Assembly (NCBI GenBank): GCA_014607495.2
Contig: CP053163.1
Location: 6,552,716 to 6,616,715, forward strand
Direction of reading: 5' to 3'
Length of the DNA: 64,000 nt
From: Carposina sasakii
Lineage: Eukaryota > Arthropoda > Insecta > Lepidoptera > Carposinidae
Translations under genes and position numbers: made by a program
Notes under the pieces: generated by a model
Seen by the model: only the letters and a program-made list of their open reading frames with translations
Told to the model about the DNA's origin: nothing
Database searches by the model: none
Part shown: positions 44,159-57,255 of the stretch, in pieces
Position numbering within the stretch: the first letter of the stretch is position 1
Layout: each line of letters begins with the position of its first letter

Positions 44159-45529
44159 ATAGCCGGGCTATCTAACTTAACCACGTATTACCACAGGAAA
44201 TCCGATGAAGCAGTGGTATATCCAGGAAAAGAAGTTAAACGATGTATAACTATGTACAACCGTTTATTCAACTATTTCACAGTAAGGCTGCCTTTGGCGG
44301 TATTATATTCGAGAAAAGCAGCACCGTATCACTTAATTTACACTGTTTATCTTACTAGTTATTTCTGTAACTAATTTAACCATACGATTAACATTTTTAA
44401 ATACAAACGGAGGTAGTTTATTTCAAACTGCCATTGGACAGAGTAACTTCTTACAAGCTCAACAGTCAAGAATAAAGTGACACCATTTAGTTTCTACCCT
44501 ACTATTTATACAACCATCGCAACCTCCCAGAACAATATTGCAGGAGTCATAATAACTACTTTTATTAAATATAGCCCTTAATCAATTGACTTTATATAAT
44601 AATAATAATTAATATTATTAGGTACGCTATATATTCATATGTATGATGTGGTGCTGACTGTAAACTGTAACACACGACTTCTATACCTGCATTTAGAAGC
44701 TCGCTCGCTACTCCTAGATAATTCGGATATATTTCAGCTGAAAATGTCTCCAGCCGTTTGTTAAGGCTGTAACTTTGTAAGCCGGAATACATGATGTGAA
44801 ATCTAAACCTGATGATCGAAACTAGAGGAATTTGAATAGATGTGTTTCTGTTGGTATAAAGGAAGTGAAGGTTGAATATTGTGGCTCAGTCGGGTGATAC
44901 TGCCCATTGAAAATGCTGTATCATAGGGGATCATAGGGATATGCATTGATATTTGCTTTTACCAAAGTCATGGATGTTTATAGGTATGTATTTATGTCGA
45001 AGGCATATTGAAAAACCCATCCTATTACATAACGGCTAGCCTATTTTAGTCCAGTCTGAATAACAAAGTTTCTAGCATTTCTAGTTTAATTCTCAACATA
45101 TTTAATTTACCTACATCAAAATAAAAATTAAATAAGTATATGTGTACAAGACACAAGATACAATAGCCTTTTGTTTAATATAAATCTCGTAATGGGACCA
45201 AATGTTTCAGTTACTCGTATTAAAATACAAAACAGCGTTTAAGAGAATTTAGGACAATGCAGTGATAACCCGGAAAACGGGTAATTTAATACGAAATTTT
45301 GTTATTCACACCACGAATTATGTGTCTTCCTGTGATATTGTTCGGGTAATCATCATAATGTCTACCAATTTATACATATCCGGGGTTCTAGGTATTGTTT
45401 CTCTTTCTTCTATAGTTTTATGTATATGGATGTTATTATAAAACCGCAAAACACTATTTCAAACGACATTTGACAGCAAAATATATAGAACATCGATCAA
45501 AGTTGGTCACTTGTTTAGTTTAAACGCTA
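44159..45529. other. Non-coding intronic stretch
   Basis: An AAT/ATT-rich tract lies at 44597-44620. No gene or shared repeat recognised. Confidence 0.45.
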
Positions 45530-45672
45530 TTAAGGCTCGAGCACACCGGATGCGTATGCGTGCACGTAAGCGTAGACGTACAAGTACCTCTGAGTTTAAT
45601 GTATTGAACTGTCACCGCTTAAAGTCTATGCTTACGTCTACGCATACGCATCCGATGTGCTCGAGACTTTAA
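45530..45672. mobile_element. TTAA-flanked palindromic MITE
   Basis: TTAAGGCTCGAGCACACCGG plus ATGCGTATGCGTGCACGTAA at the left, mirrored by TTACGTCTACGCATACGCAT and CCGATGTGCTCGAGACTTTAA at the right. TTAA at both edges recalls piggyBac-type targets. 143 bp; half copy at 23192-23275. Confidence 0.75.
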
Positions 45673-45815
45673 CAGTCAATTTCTATAACTGATCTTGAGA
45701 GATTTTTTGCATATCTCAGATTTAAACTTCAACTGTTTTCATACAAAATTTCAAATTAGGAATAAATATATCGGAGATGCTATTTGATCTCTCGTATTGA
45801 AATTAGGCGCTAGAG
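45673..45815. mobile_element. Inverted relative of the 36899-37022 MITE
   Basis: GAGAGATTTTTTGCATATCT and CTCGTATTGAAATTAGGCGC match the 36899-37022 element in part. It directly abuts the TTAA-flanked MITE. Confidence 0.45.
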
Positions 45816-46029
45816 ATTTTTTCAATAGCACATGCTTATTTTTAGTGAATCGCGCTCAGTGCATCGATGCCAATTTCCAAAGCCTTGATGGATTATTAAA
45901 TTCATAGAAAAATTACAGTTAATTAATATTATCCACGTTTTAGAAATATAATAAACGACCGACAATTGTGTTAAATTTATTTTTTTCAAATTATTAACTG
46001 TTGAATCAACTGATAAGGGTAGAAACACG

Positions 46030-46180
46030 CTCGGTGGTGCAAAGACTCACGTCTATGTCCCATAGGGGTAGGCAGAGACCACAGATCTCCCACTTAGTAC
46101 GTTCCAAACATACCTCTTTAGCCTCGACCACATTCATCAAATTCATCATACATGCTCGCCGGTTTCGGATGTTCTTGACT
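46030..46180 (+). repeat. Interspersed repeat (GGGGTAGGCAGAGACC family)
   Basis: CATAGGGGTAGGCAGAGACC, ACAGATCTCCCACTTAGTAC, ACATACCTCTTTAGCC and GCCGGTTTCGG recur at 58190-58470 in tandem form. Confidence 0.55.
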
Positions 46181-46567
46181 AACATTTCTTTCTTTAAAGA
46201 CTTACAAGGCAATAAATTAAAAAAGGTAGGTAACTAACTATAGATGTGTAGGTAGGTACCTACGATCAAATAAAAAAGTATTTGTCAATTTCCAACAATA
46301 GTGTACCCACTATAAAATTAATGAGGCGTCCACCCTGACTGATGACAATTCATTATCCTATACAGAATTAGATCGCAGACGGACAGGATAACGGACGTTT
46401 TGCACGTGTGTGTACGTATGTCATGGGCACGTGCTACTGACAGCTCCGGACTGTATAGGAATAGTTTCATAATTAGGTACTCTCGTTTCTTCATAAAGCC
46501 ATCACAAATGCGGCGATAAAAATATATATTTTTTTTTTATATACGTACACACATACCTATGCATACA

Positions 46568-46670
46568 CAAGGCTGTGTTCGCGAAATGGGGTAGCCAGAA
46601 GGATCATAAACAAGATCTCATAGCGGGGACAGATGAAAATTATCAGTGAGAAGTTGCTAATTTTTGTTAG
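46568..46670 (+). repeat. Repeat family Z, copy 6
   Basis: AGGCTGTGTTCGCGAAATGG, GGTAGCCAGAAGGATCATAA, TAGCGGGGACAGATGAAAAT, CAGTGAGAAGTTGC; 5' half only. Confidence 0.6.
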
Positions 46671-47523
46671 GGGAAAAATGTGTTTACTACCTATATTTAT
46701 TATTGGATTATTCTACTACGTTGTTGATTACGAATCTGTTCAGACGATTATGATGACTTCAGAACGAGCCTCTATCCTCTCCACCTTCTCTCTTTTTACG
46801 CGCGTAGTATTACACTTATTTTGTCTAGTCTGTGAATATGTCGTAAATATGATATTTTAGGTTGCTCTTCACTGATCCCATACTACCAGTGCGGAGCTAC
46901 CTTTACTTATTTGTTTAGAATGGCAGTAGGTAATAACGTAATGACTCATGGTCACCACCTGTTCTAAGAAGGGTGTACAATAAAAACCGAACGAATCGGC
47001 GCCATTGTCTCATATAAAACAGGTACCCCAATCATCACAACCCAGATACAGACACCCCATTTCAACCTTAAACCTTCGCCAGAAGTATCAAAATCCTTTC
47101 TCGCAACGCCACTAAAATATTGCGATATTTAAAGTCCCGCCGCAATATTCAGCATACATCGCACTTTTACTGCCCTCTACTTACCGCATCTGGTGTATCG
47201 GAAACGCATTGGATGACGCGCAAGAGGAAATACCGAGAAATTTCGCGGCACACCTGAGTTTACGATGTATTTCCATATTCAGGTTAGAAAACGACGAGAA
47301 GGGAATAACCCGTGATATATGTCACTATAGAATAATAGCCTTGTCGGATGAAATGACGTCATCAAAAAGATAAATCTTTTATACACGGATACATACATAT
47401 GCATATACGAGTAATCACGCCTTTATCCCTTACGGGGTAGGTTATACACGGATACCTTTACTTAACTAATATACCCGAAGTACACAATTATAATATAGGT
47501 AGTTTGTAAATATACCAATATAT
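46671..47523. other. Non-coding intronic stretch
   Basis: No gene or shared repeat recognised. Confidence 0.4.
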
Positions 47524-47711
47524 GTCATCATCATCATCATCATCATCATCAGCCTATTGCATTTTTACGCAAAATAGGCGCACAGACGTCGAGTTGCGGA
47601 AACAAGCCCGTTCTACCAGCCTATTGCAGTCCACTGCTGGACGTAGGCCTCCCCCAGGGCACGCCACAAGACTGCCATGGGGGGTATTTGCCCATAGTCA
47701 CCACGCTGGGC
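47524..47711 (-). mobile_element. (CAT)n tract and SINE-like 3' fragment
   Basis: A CATCATCAT run at 47525-47553 is followed by CAGCCTATTGCA, a 50-bp unrelated piece, and again CAGCCTATTGCAGTCCACTG through CACGCTGGGCAGGC. Either two overlapping insertions or a rearranged one. Confidence 0.6.
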
Positions 47712-50156
47712 AGGCCAGACCAATATATGTATTGATACTTATCTGAGGAAATGGGACATGCAATGTTTTTATAAATATACACCTATAAACCATAGGTTAT
47801 GGTCAACGCTAAAGCTGGATTTATTAAAATACTTACTTTACTCGTAACTATTCAAAATAGAAAATCTATGTTTAATATTTTGATCACTTTTGCTTACGCT
47901 GGGCACCAAATGGCACAATAGAACGAAGCGATACTGGCACTATAACTTATGTCTACTCTATGATCTCAACCTATTCCTATGGGTAACGGAGGCGTAAATT
48001 TAGCTGAGCTGTCACAGTGCAGAAGTTTAAACAAAAAAGGGTTCTTTATTATGCGGGTCGCGAGGCGGAAAATCATACACCGCAGTTTTTACGATTTATC
48101 CGTCGCGTCGCTTCGCCATTGTAGGCATAAAATATATTACTATATGTTGAGATTGTGTCCAGTTAAGTAAATATATCTTCTGATACACTATTGTTATTGT
48201 ATAAGAATGTAGTTGTAATGGATTTTTATTGTAGACCGCAGTTATGTAGGTAGATAGGTAAAAATATGTATACTCAATAGTAGGTATTAGTTAAGGTCTA
48301 AGGTATTTTTTCTTTTGGTCGCTTTTGTGTGATACTTTGCTGTTTTTTAGATCACTTATGACTCTCCAGTAGGGCTGATCAGTTAATTGAACTTTTTTGA
48401 TGTCAACTTTTTTTTGGAAAAAAGGGTACTTTACATCATGGGTATTTTTTTATTTTTAAGTCATCATCTAAGGCTTACTTAAACGAACTACATTATTTTT
48501 TCATGAAATAAAAACGTCGAAACATTTTGGAATTTTCCTGCAAAAATTTTCAGTGGTTTTCGCCTTATTCCTCTCCTTACTCCTCATGATTCGCCATATC
48601 CATATTTGCCTGGCTGTCACAAACACTCTGTATAATAAGACTTCCTAATAAGAAAAAAACATGCAATTAAAAAAAAATGAAAAAAGAAGAAAATAAAGGA
48701 ATTGATGTGACAAGCTAGTCTAAAATAATCAAATGTGTCAACTCCGCTATTTCCCACACCTCCATGTTTATACCGACGTCTTTATAGTTTTCGAGATAAG
48801 ATTTCCCCGATATCCGGAATCGAGCTAATATTATTATGAGACTACGGTATTACTTCGTACATGCTTCATTACTATACTCGTATTTACAACTAGTATGAAC
48901 ACGATGGCAATTAATAATAAATTTATTACAATAACTATCTATGTTCACTTGGAATTAGTTGGTACTACTTTAGTTACATGTTTTGAATAATTAGTGTACC
49001 TAATGTAGTACACTCTTCCTTTATAATAATTATACCTACACCGCTATCTCTGCTCCAATTTTTATTTAACTTTAGTTTAGCTATTCTGTCTTCTTCAATT
49101 TTGAAAAAAAAAACATGTGATTTCGAGCCTCAAATATCGGGGATAGGTTACTGTCATATCATTTCACTTAACATAACCCTTTTGTTACATTCTGTATATA
49201 CAGACATGACAGTCCTATAGACCTATGCTACAGAGTAATGACGCCAAGTGTGCTAATCTAGGATGAAAATAATCCTCGATTTACACACGCGATGCAAGTG
49301 GATCTTAGGGTATAAGGCTGTTGCCCTCACAGACCATGTACTAAATGCTATAGTAACATCAATAGTAGACCTCGGAAACTGTTGACTTACCAAATGTGAC
49401 CCTCGGGCCTGGACCAAGGATCTTAAAATAGTACCTACAAATGGATTGTGCGCAGTAAAATTGCATCGTCGTTATCTATCTAAATCTCATATTCAGTTAT
49501 ATATTCAGTCAAAATATCTTAAGACTAAATACAACGTCCCACAAAGTTGCTTCGTTTCGTTGGGTTTCGTTTGACTGTGGGATCCACCGGCTAATACAAT
49601 CTAATTATTATACATATACTTTAACTTTTCGTTTCCTGCTCTACGAGTTTTCCCCATTCTTCTTTCCGTATTCCTACGATATAATTAATTCACTTAGTAA
49701 GGGTCAACATTATCAGGTCAAAACGAGGCGTTTGTCTTTTCCCCCTTACATGCCATATTGGGAGACACGGAAGGAATTTTAAAGATATGCACGCTTTGTA
49801 CATTTTCAGAGTAATAAAACTGTCATCTGTTTTACAGTGTACAATAAAGAGAAGAACTTGAAGGCTATGACAGACCGAATTTCAGTCGGACGTGCACAAT
49901 CCACTTCTGTAATATCTTTGGCTCGGACACATTATTAGTAACATGGCGGCCGAGCTGAGCTAGTTAAACACGCCATGACTACCTGATTAGTCAACTGGGA
50001 TAATAGTGTAGCCGAGAGTCATCTGTGAATTACCTAACTGATATGTATATTCATACTGTACACGGCTATAGAAGTGGCACCATGTGGTTCTATCGGCCCT
50101 TGGTGCTCTGCCTACCTCGTAAGGGATAAAGGCGTGATTATATGTATGTATGTATG
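47712..50156. other. Non-coding intronic stretch
   Basis: Holds a decayed right end of the GGTATGTTAAGC MITE at about 49165-49198 and the short word TGCTCTGCCTACCTCGTAAG at 50104. No gene recognised. Confidence 0.45.
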
Positions 50157-50645
50157 TACACGGCTGTATTCCCAAAATGGGGTGGTCAGAACTGCAGGAT
50201 TATTAAAGTTCTTCCTACTAATATTATAAACGCGAAAGTTTGTGAGTATCTTAAATGTAAGTAAAATAGCTATTTTGTTTTCATCTAAGGTATGGCTGGA
50301 TGGATGGATGTTGGTTACTCTTTCACGTAAAAACGGCTAGAGCGATTTTAATAAAATTTGGTATGTTTTTAGCCGACACCCTGGATTAACACATAGGTTA
50401 CTTTTTTTTATCCCGGAAAAATATTTTCAACCTGGATAATTTCAACATTTTGTTTTTTCTGCAGTCCACGCGGACGAAGTCGCGGGCATCCACTAGTACA
50501 ATCGTATTTAGCATAGCAAGGCCAGATGTAAAATATCAGACAAGTTACTAGCCTATGAGAAGCTTAGTTTCTTAGTCGACTCTTACGATATACACGGAAG
50601 AATATGCAGCTGATGTAGGTATTCTAGTGGAGTGCTTCAGCACAG
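50157..50645 (+). repeat. Repeat family Z, copy 7, split by a Helitron
   Basis: The 5' part (50157-50212: ACGGCTGTATTCCCAAAATG, GGTGGTCAGAACTGCAGGAT) and 3' part (50497-50645: TTTAGCATAGCAAGGCCAGA, TTAGTCGACTCTTACGATAT) are separated by 284 bp of Helitron. Confidence 0.7.
50213..50496 (+). mobile_element. Lep1-like Helitron, both ends present
   Basis: Starts TCCTACTAATATTATAAACG (5' TC) and ends in a short GC hairpin around GCGGACGAAGTCGC followed by CTAG, then T. No target duplication. Non-autonomous: no Rep/helicase frame. Inserted in repeat family Z. Confidence 0.75.
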
Positions 50646-52534
50646 AACGGAAAATATAATCGATAAGAATTTCGATTACCCAATTTATTCTTAGTACTAA
50701 ACTTGCTCATTTGTGGTCAGCAGCCGGCCCCCTTAATAGGTATCTTGTATAAGAAATACAACCAGATATTAAATCTATGGTGACAACGCCTTGTTTTTGC
50801 AAGATAGGTAATAATAAGCATACCGATCAATCCAAGGTAAATATACCTATAGTTTGTGAACTAGCAGCATAGAGGTGTACAATGATTTTTAACTAGTTGC
50901 GGCAAGTTAATGTTATCCTTTGCAGTCTAGTACGAGTATACCTTAACTTTTTTAATAACAACACGAAGCTTATTATTTTAGTAGCATCTTGTAGCTAGAT
51001 TTTATAAATATGTAGGAGTTTCATCAGGAGTAGGTACAGGTAAAGATCGGTCTTCTAAAATACCGCATTCTAGTCAGCGCAGGCAGCGTTAGCATTTTTA
51101 ATAAAAACGATGAAGGCGCGTAGTCCCGTCAATACCAGAAATTGCGTATTTAATTGATGGCTGAATAAAATATTTTTTTATATTAAAAATATGTCAACCG
51201 AAGGGTGTTTTTTATTAGAATTCGCTACTGCTCTTAAGATACATCGACGAGCTGGGAAATATAGGTGTGTATGTAAACACACATATAGTTACGCCTATTA
51301 TCCCGCAAAGATGTTGGGCAGAAGTGTGCAAATTAAATTACATATCCACTTTCACCAGAATAAAGTTTATAGAATTTTCACTTTTATAGAATAAAGAATT
51401 CAATGTTACCCTTCATCAGACCCTACATAGCATTTGTAAATGTATAAATTTTTTCAAGTCAATCAATTTCAAGGCAAAACGCAAGGTCAACCCGATTTGT
51501 ATGGCCAAGATGATTCACTAACTATGATCCACTTGTTAAGAGGGCTGTAGCCTCTCAACTCTCAGTGGATCTAACTTAGCACATGGTGCGTGTATAAATA
51601 GCTGTAATACGAGTACCTAGGTACCTAACTCTGAACGGTATCAGGTATCGTATATATGTCTCTGTACATTCAAATAAAAGTCTATTATATCTCGCGAGTC
51701 ACGCGTAGAAGCAATACTCTCTAGTTTCAAAGAAAGCAGCTGGTCCCATAGGTTGTTTGTTAAGGGCCCTTCGTTAGTTCCGGGGTATGATCCTGCACGT
51801 CTCCGCCTGAAGAGGCACTTCGCGTGAGGAACGCGGCAGGTGAGGAGTACCCTTGCCGGCCACGTTACCGGATTACTGGATGATGTACTTGGGAGATTTT
51901 GTTTCTTTTTTTCCATAATAATCGCTTGCAAAAGTTGCAAATTATCAATTAATAAAGTTCGCAAGTTACTGAATACATAGGTATATATAGTCACGCCCAT
52001 TATCACCCAAAGAGGTTGGGCAGAAGTTATTGAAAAATTGATATTTTTAAATTGCATGCCACAACCATCAAGTTAATTAAAAAGCATCTTGATTCGGCGG
52101 GAAAAGCTGGAAGGGAGCGGGGATTTTCTTGTGAAAATCAAAATTTATTTATAAATGGCTTGTATGTGTCCGTAAAGTGATGTTTTCTGGTAGGCAAGTT
52201 ATATTTTGTTTGCTTGTGATGTGAATCTAGTGCGTATGCATGGTTTTATATGCAGGTAAGCCGAGTAAAACTTTACTCGGAATACCATCTCTTCAGGGGC
52301 TCATGTAAGTTGTTTCTACAATTATTTTTCAATTTTACTAATTTTACACTTGCTCTTGAGGATTTTCCCGACGTTTCCATTCATCATCATCATTATCATC
52401 CACCATAAATCCAGAAATCATTAACTAAAGACAATGGCTGTATGGGCTAAGTTCCCCTTGCCTTTCCTTCGGGATAAATAAACTAAACAAAAAAATAAAA
52501 AGCATCTTTCGCATTTTTTTACTTATATTTTTTT
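50646..52534. other. Non-coding intronic stretch
   Basis: A GC-richer part at 51750-51880 reads open on the minus strand for 138 codons (51641-52057) without a recognisable domain. A TCATCATCATCA tract lies at 52381. No gene supported. Confidence 0.45.
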
Positions 52535-52548
52535 ATCATTTGATAAGC

Positions 52549-55448
52549 CAGGGGTGCTAAGAATCCCCGGGCGGGTTCCAACTGTACGACGACTAATGCT
52601 TCGAAAATGGACCATAGGCGTGGGTTATCGCTGGTGACGTAAAATGCGCGCACGCTGAGGGAGGACACAAAGCTCGATGAGCTGGAAGAGGAAATGAGTA
52701 AGTTGCGGTGGGATATTGTAGGGTTATCTGAGGTCCGAAGACAGGGAGAGGATACGATAACCCTGAAATCTGGCAACTTACTCTACCACCGGGAAGGTGA
52801 TCAAAAGTCCCAGGGTGGTGTTGGGTTTATCGTCCACAAGTCCCTCGTAAACAGCATCGAATCCATCACGAGTGTGTCGAGCAGGGTAGCATACCTGATA
52901 CTCAGAGTATCAAAAAGGTACTCGTACAAGGTCATCCAGGTATACGCGCCGACCTCGACGCATCCGGATGACGAGGTGGAGGTTATGTATGAGGACATAA
53001 GTACAGCCATACATACCTCTAAAACTCATTTCTGTGTTGTTATGGGGGACTTCAATGCGAAACTGGGCAAGCGGGGTGAGAATGAGTTGAAAGTGGGACA
53101 ATTTGGATCCGGCGACAGGAACCCCAGGGGCCAGAGGCTGGCCGATTTTCTAGAGATGGAGGGACTCTTTATGATGAACTCCTTCTTCAAGAAGCCGCCT
53201 CATAGGAAATGGACCTGGCTCCATCCCAACAAGCACACGAGGAACGAGATAGACTTCATATTGACCACCGATAGACGGATATTCAATGATGTCTCAGTGA
53301 TCAACAGGGTGAAAACCGGTAGCGATCACCGAATGGTTCGAGGCACATTGAATATTAATGTCAAACGGGAGAGATCACGACTAGTGAAGTCTACACTCCG
53401 ACCCTCATCCGTGCACATTCAAAACCCCGAGAGCTTTCAACTCGAGCTGACAAACCGCTTTGCTTGCCTAGAGGATTGCATGTCAGTGGACGATATAAAT
53501 AACAGGCTGGTAGAAACTGTCCACACGGTGGGGTCTAAATTCTTTAGACCTAACCGTATAAATAGACCCCAGAAACTAACTGGTCTTACCCTCAACCTCA
53601 TGGCGAAAAGGTGCGCAATGTCTCTGCAGTCCTCTGATGACGCTGAAGCATATCGGCAGCTCAATAGACGTATCTCCAAATCTCTGCGACACGACATCCG
53701 CAGCTTTAATACTCGCTGCATTAAGGAGACAATAGAGCGAAACCAAGGCTCCAAAGTGTTCGCGAGAGAATTATCTATTGGGCAGAGCCAGTTGACGAAG
53801 CTGAAGACAGAGGACGGCAGTGTAGCGTCTACCATACCAGAGGTGCTAAAGGAGATTGAGAGGTTCTATGGACGCTAAACCTGTTAGATTAGGCAAAGAC
53901 CCAAGAGCCAAACTCACCCGACACTATATTGAAGACATCCCGGATATCAGCCTGTACGAGATTAGGACTGCCCTTAAACAACTCAAAAACAACAAAGCGC
54001 CGGGCGACGATGGAATTACATCAGAGCTTCTAAGAGCGGGTGGAACTCCGGTACTGAAGGTCCTCCAAAGGCTCTTCAATTCCGTCCTGCTCGAAGGCAT
54101 AACGCCGGAAGCATGGAACAGAAGTGTGGTGGTGCTGTTCTTTAAAAAAGGCGATAAAGCCTTGCTGAAGAACTATAGACCCATCTCGCTTCTGAGCCAT
54201 GTCTACAAGTTCTTTTCAAGGGTAATCACGAATCGTCTTGCTAGGTTTGATGACTTCCAGCCTCCCGAACAAGCCGGTTTCCGAAAAGGGTTTAGTACCA
54301 TAGATCATATCCACACGCTACGGCAGATTATACAAAAAACGGAAGAGTATAATCGGCCACTATGCCTAGCGTTCGTGGGCTATGAGAAGGCCTTTGATTC
54401 GATCTAGACATGGGCAGTGTTGCGGTCTCTCCAGCGGTGCCATATTGACCATCGATATATCGAAGTGCTGAAGTGTTTATACAGCAATGCCACCATGTCG
54501 GTATGAGTGCAGGAGCGGAGCACTGAGCCGATTTCTTTGCAGAGGGGAGTGAGACAAGGAGATGTTATTTCTCCGAAGCTCTTCACCAATGCAGTGGAAG
54601 ACGCCTTTAAGCTTCTCGAATGGAAAGGACTCGGCATTAATATCAATGGCGAATACATCACTCACCTTCGGTTCGCAGACGACATCGTGGTCATGGCAGT
54701 TGAAAGCTCTAAGCACAATGCTCGATGGCCTCAATCGAGTCTCCCAACAGGTGGGCCTGAAGATGAACATGGACAAGACGAAAAACATGTCGAACGTCTA
54801 TGTGCCGCCCACTCCTGTACTGGTTGGGAGCTCGATGCTTGAAGTTGTTGACGAGTATGTTTACCTGGGACAGACGGTCAAACTAGGTAAGTCCAACTTT
54901 GAGAAGGAGGTAACTCGGTGAATCCAACTCGGCTGGGCAGCGTTCGGGAAACTACGAAGCTTATTTGTGTCCAAGATACCCCAGTCCTTAAAGACGAAGG
55001 TATTCAACCAGTGCGTGCTGCCGGTGATGACCTACGGTGTCGAGACGTGGTCTCTAACTATGTGCCTCATAAAAAAGCTCAGGATCGCACAGCGAGCGAT
55101 GGAGAGAGTTATGCTTGGGATCTCTCTGCGTGATCGAATCAGAAATGAGGAGATCCGCAGACGTACAAAGATCACCGACATAGCTGAACGGTCCAGCAAG
55201 CTGAAGTGGCAATGGGCAGGGCACATAGCTCGAAGAACTGATGGCCGATGGAGTCGGAAAGTTTTAGAGTGGATACCACGTATCGGCAAGCGCAGCGTGG
55301 GAAGGCCACCCGCGAGGTGGACGGATGACCTGGCCAAGGTTGCGGGCGTCGGTTGGGTGCAGGCTGCTTCCGACCGGTCGGAGTGGAGGTTGTTGGGGGA
55401 GGCCTATGTCCAACAGTGGACTTCTCAGGGCTGTAAATGATGATGATG
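52549..55448 (+). mobile_element. RTE-clade non-LTR retrotransposon, nearly full length
   Basis: 2.9 kb, flanked by the 14-bp direct repeat ATCATTTGATAAGC (52535-52548, 55449-55462), ending in TGTAAATGATGATGATGATC. It encodes an apurinic-like endonuclease followed by reverse transcriptase and a basic C-terminal region. RTE elements are about 3.2 kb, so little of the 5' end is missing. The tail sequence is shared with the SINE-like elements here, which presumably borrowed the RTE machinery. Several stops and frameshifts make it inactive. Confidence 0.92.
52640..55440 (+). pseudogene. RTE endonuclease/reverse transcriptase, broken
   Basis: The frame starts beyond a TAA at about 52639 (where the family usually has Trp) and reads ARTLREDTKLDELEEEMSKL, VGLSEVRRQGED, VVMGDFNAKLG, NEIDFI and SDHRMVRG: the endonuclease motifs are present (52694-53700). 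A frameshift near 53872 moves the RT to another frame: NNKAPGDDGI, YRPISLLSHVYKF, EQAGFRKGF, then LAFVGYEKAFDSI, where Gly stands for the first catalytic Asp. TAG at 54405 and TGA at about 54504 follow, then GVRQGDVISPKLF and LRFADDIVVM with the second Asp pair, a frameshift near 54710, a TGA at 54919 and the C-terminal region to 55440 (TYGVETWSLTMCLIKKL, AGHIARRTDGRW). Confidence 0.9.
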
Positions 55449-55462
55449 ATCATTTGATAAGC

Positions 55463-56871
55463 TGGAATTAAAATGAGGGCCCTTTGAATATCTTGTTATA
55501 AGTACTTACATGTTTTACTTTCGATGTATAACAAAAATAGTAAGTAGAAAAATATTCTTATTTTATCTCCAGTAAGACTCACTTATAGTAATACGAGTAT
55601 ATCATTATGTAGATACGCCACAAAAATTGCATACAAAAAACGACCCAAGTTAGATGCTATAGCAACTAAGCTTGCGAGTCTACGTTAGATACGAAAATTG
55701 AATTTCCCAAGGAAAAAGTCTTGGCACGGAAAATTTAAACGAGCGGTGTACCAGTATTATACGGATTATACATAAGCCTTTAATACCGTTATTGTGGAGT
55801 TAAAACAATTTAGTATTAAACAGGGTGTTATCATTAAACCGCGACTATTAATGAATAAATTATCTGCCAAGTAGTTTAGTCTAAACGTATTTTGTTGCAA
55901 TATAGCAATAAGTTTAATTTATTTAATTTAAATAAATTTAATCATTTATTTCTGTTTTATTTCAAACAGCTTTATTCTCATTTAACAAACATGATTGTTT
56001 TTACTCAAAAAAGGAAGTATAATTTTTTTTTTGGTGTGAAATATTTTCAGTAAACAAGTTTAATTATTGCATTTTATTGTCTATTTCTTCACTAATGTTA
56101 TAAAACGTTAAAGTGAGATTAATGTTTTCATGATTTTACTTCACCATCACAATATATCATTTAAAAAAATAATAATGACTACTTATTGGCCTTATTGCCC
56201 TTAGGGCCTTTTTTGTGACCATTTTTAGTGTGGGGGATGGATTAAGCTAATGTATTGTAAAGTTTATCACAAGAAAGGCACAAGCTTTATTGCGTTTGCA
56301 TAAAATGATGAAAACTGAATAAAATTATATTGTGTAAAGTAAGGTGTCCTGACTTTTCAACGCCGAAACTCTTAGAGTTAGAAACGTGATATTTGGACCG
56401 TGACATAGGCCATAGGCTTCCAAGAAGGGATTTCCCGAAATTTCCACAGGAACGGGAAATCGTAGGGCCACCTACGATAAATAAATGATAAATTTCAGGT
56501 TGTAGCAATGCTTTGCCACTGATATCGATTACCCACATTCTTTACTAACTCACCCTAGCAGTAGAAAATAGGAAAATTCAATTTCCATCGGAAAAACTCC
56601 CATGGCAACGGAAATTTAAATGAGATACGATACGCTACAGAAAATTGACCGGAAGAACGTTCAGGCATTACGTAATCTTGGGTTGTAATTTGTAATGTAA
56701 TCATACATGCGATTTCTTTAATACATAATATATATGAATTCGGTTTCACCGAATTTCCTAAAAATTAAGAAATATTGAAAGGATTTTCAATCCTCTTTAA
56801 TTTTAGTTTGGTTTCGGTATAATAATCGAAATGTTTATTTTTCTGTTAAAATTGATAATAAAATTAAATAC
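55463..56871. other. Non-coding intronic stretch
   Basis: AT-rich; no gene or shared repeat recognised. Confidence 0.45.
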
Positions 56872-56973
56872 ATATCGACGATGAAGGGACAATACCTCCT
56901 AACTAACATTTTTTTAACAAATCAGATTTGACAAAACCGATTTGTTAAAAAAATGTTAGTTCATCGTCGATAT
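56872..56973. repeat. Near-perfect hairpin
   Basis: ATATCGACGATG (56872-56883) and AACTAACATTTTTTTAACAA plus ATC (56901-56923) are perfectly inverted at 56939-56961 and 56962-56973; 15-nt loop, and a 17-nt extra piece on the left side only. Perhaps a tiny MITE with an insertion. Confidence 0.7.
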
Positions 56974-56999
56974 ACGATGTATTCCTAAAAATAAGGTAG

Positions 57000-57255
57000 A
57001 GTAAAACCGCGAATGAGATCCTACACTCACGTTTAGCATAGCTGGCTCAGATGTAACAGATTAGTCACAAGTTGCTAGCTCATCGCTTGAGAGAGAACGC
57101 TTCTCAAATCGAGAAGTAGGAGAGGCAGCTGATCAGTGACAACTTGCTAGATTATCGCCTAAGAGAATATTCGACTTTCTTAGTAGACGATTACGACATA
57201 GAAGATGCAGAGCTGATGTATGCTAGTGACGCCCCGAATCAGTCAGCACAGGTTT
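57000..57255 (+). repeat. Repeat family Z, copy 8, partly duplicated
   Basis: CTACACTCACGTTTAGCATA, GCTGGCTCAGATGTAACAGA, then AAGTTGCTAGCTCATCGC and again CAACTTGCTAGATTATCGCC, and GATTACGACATAGAAGATGC. The middle segment is present twice. Confidence 0.65.

Noticed and set aside
47524..47553. CRISPR-like short tandem array
   Set aside because: It is a plain CAT microsatellite next to a SINE 3' end; no spacers.
51641..52057. 138-codon minus-strand frame
   Set aside because: No domain, partly GC-rich low-quality composition, no splice or promoter context; not enough to call a gene.
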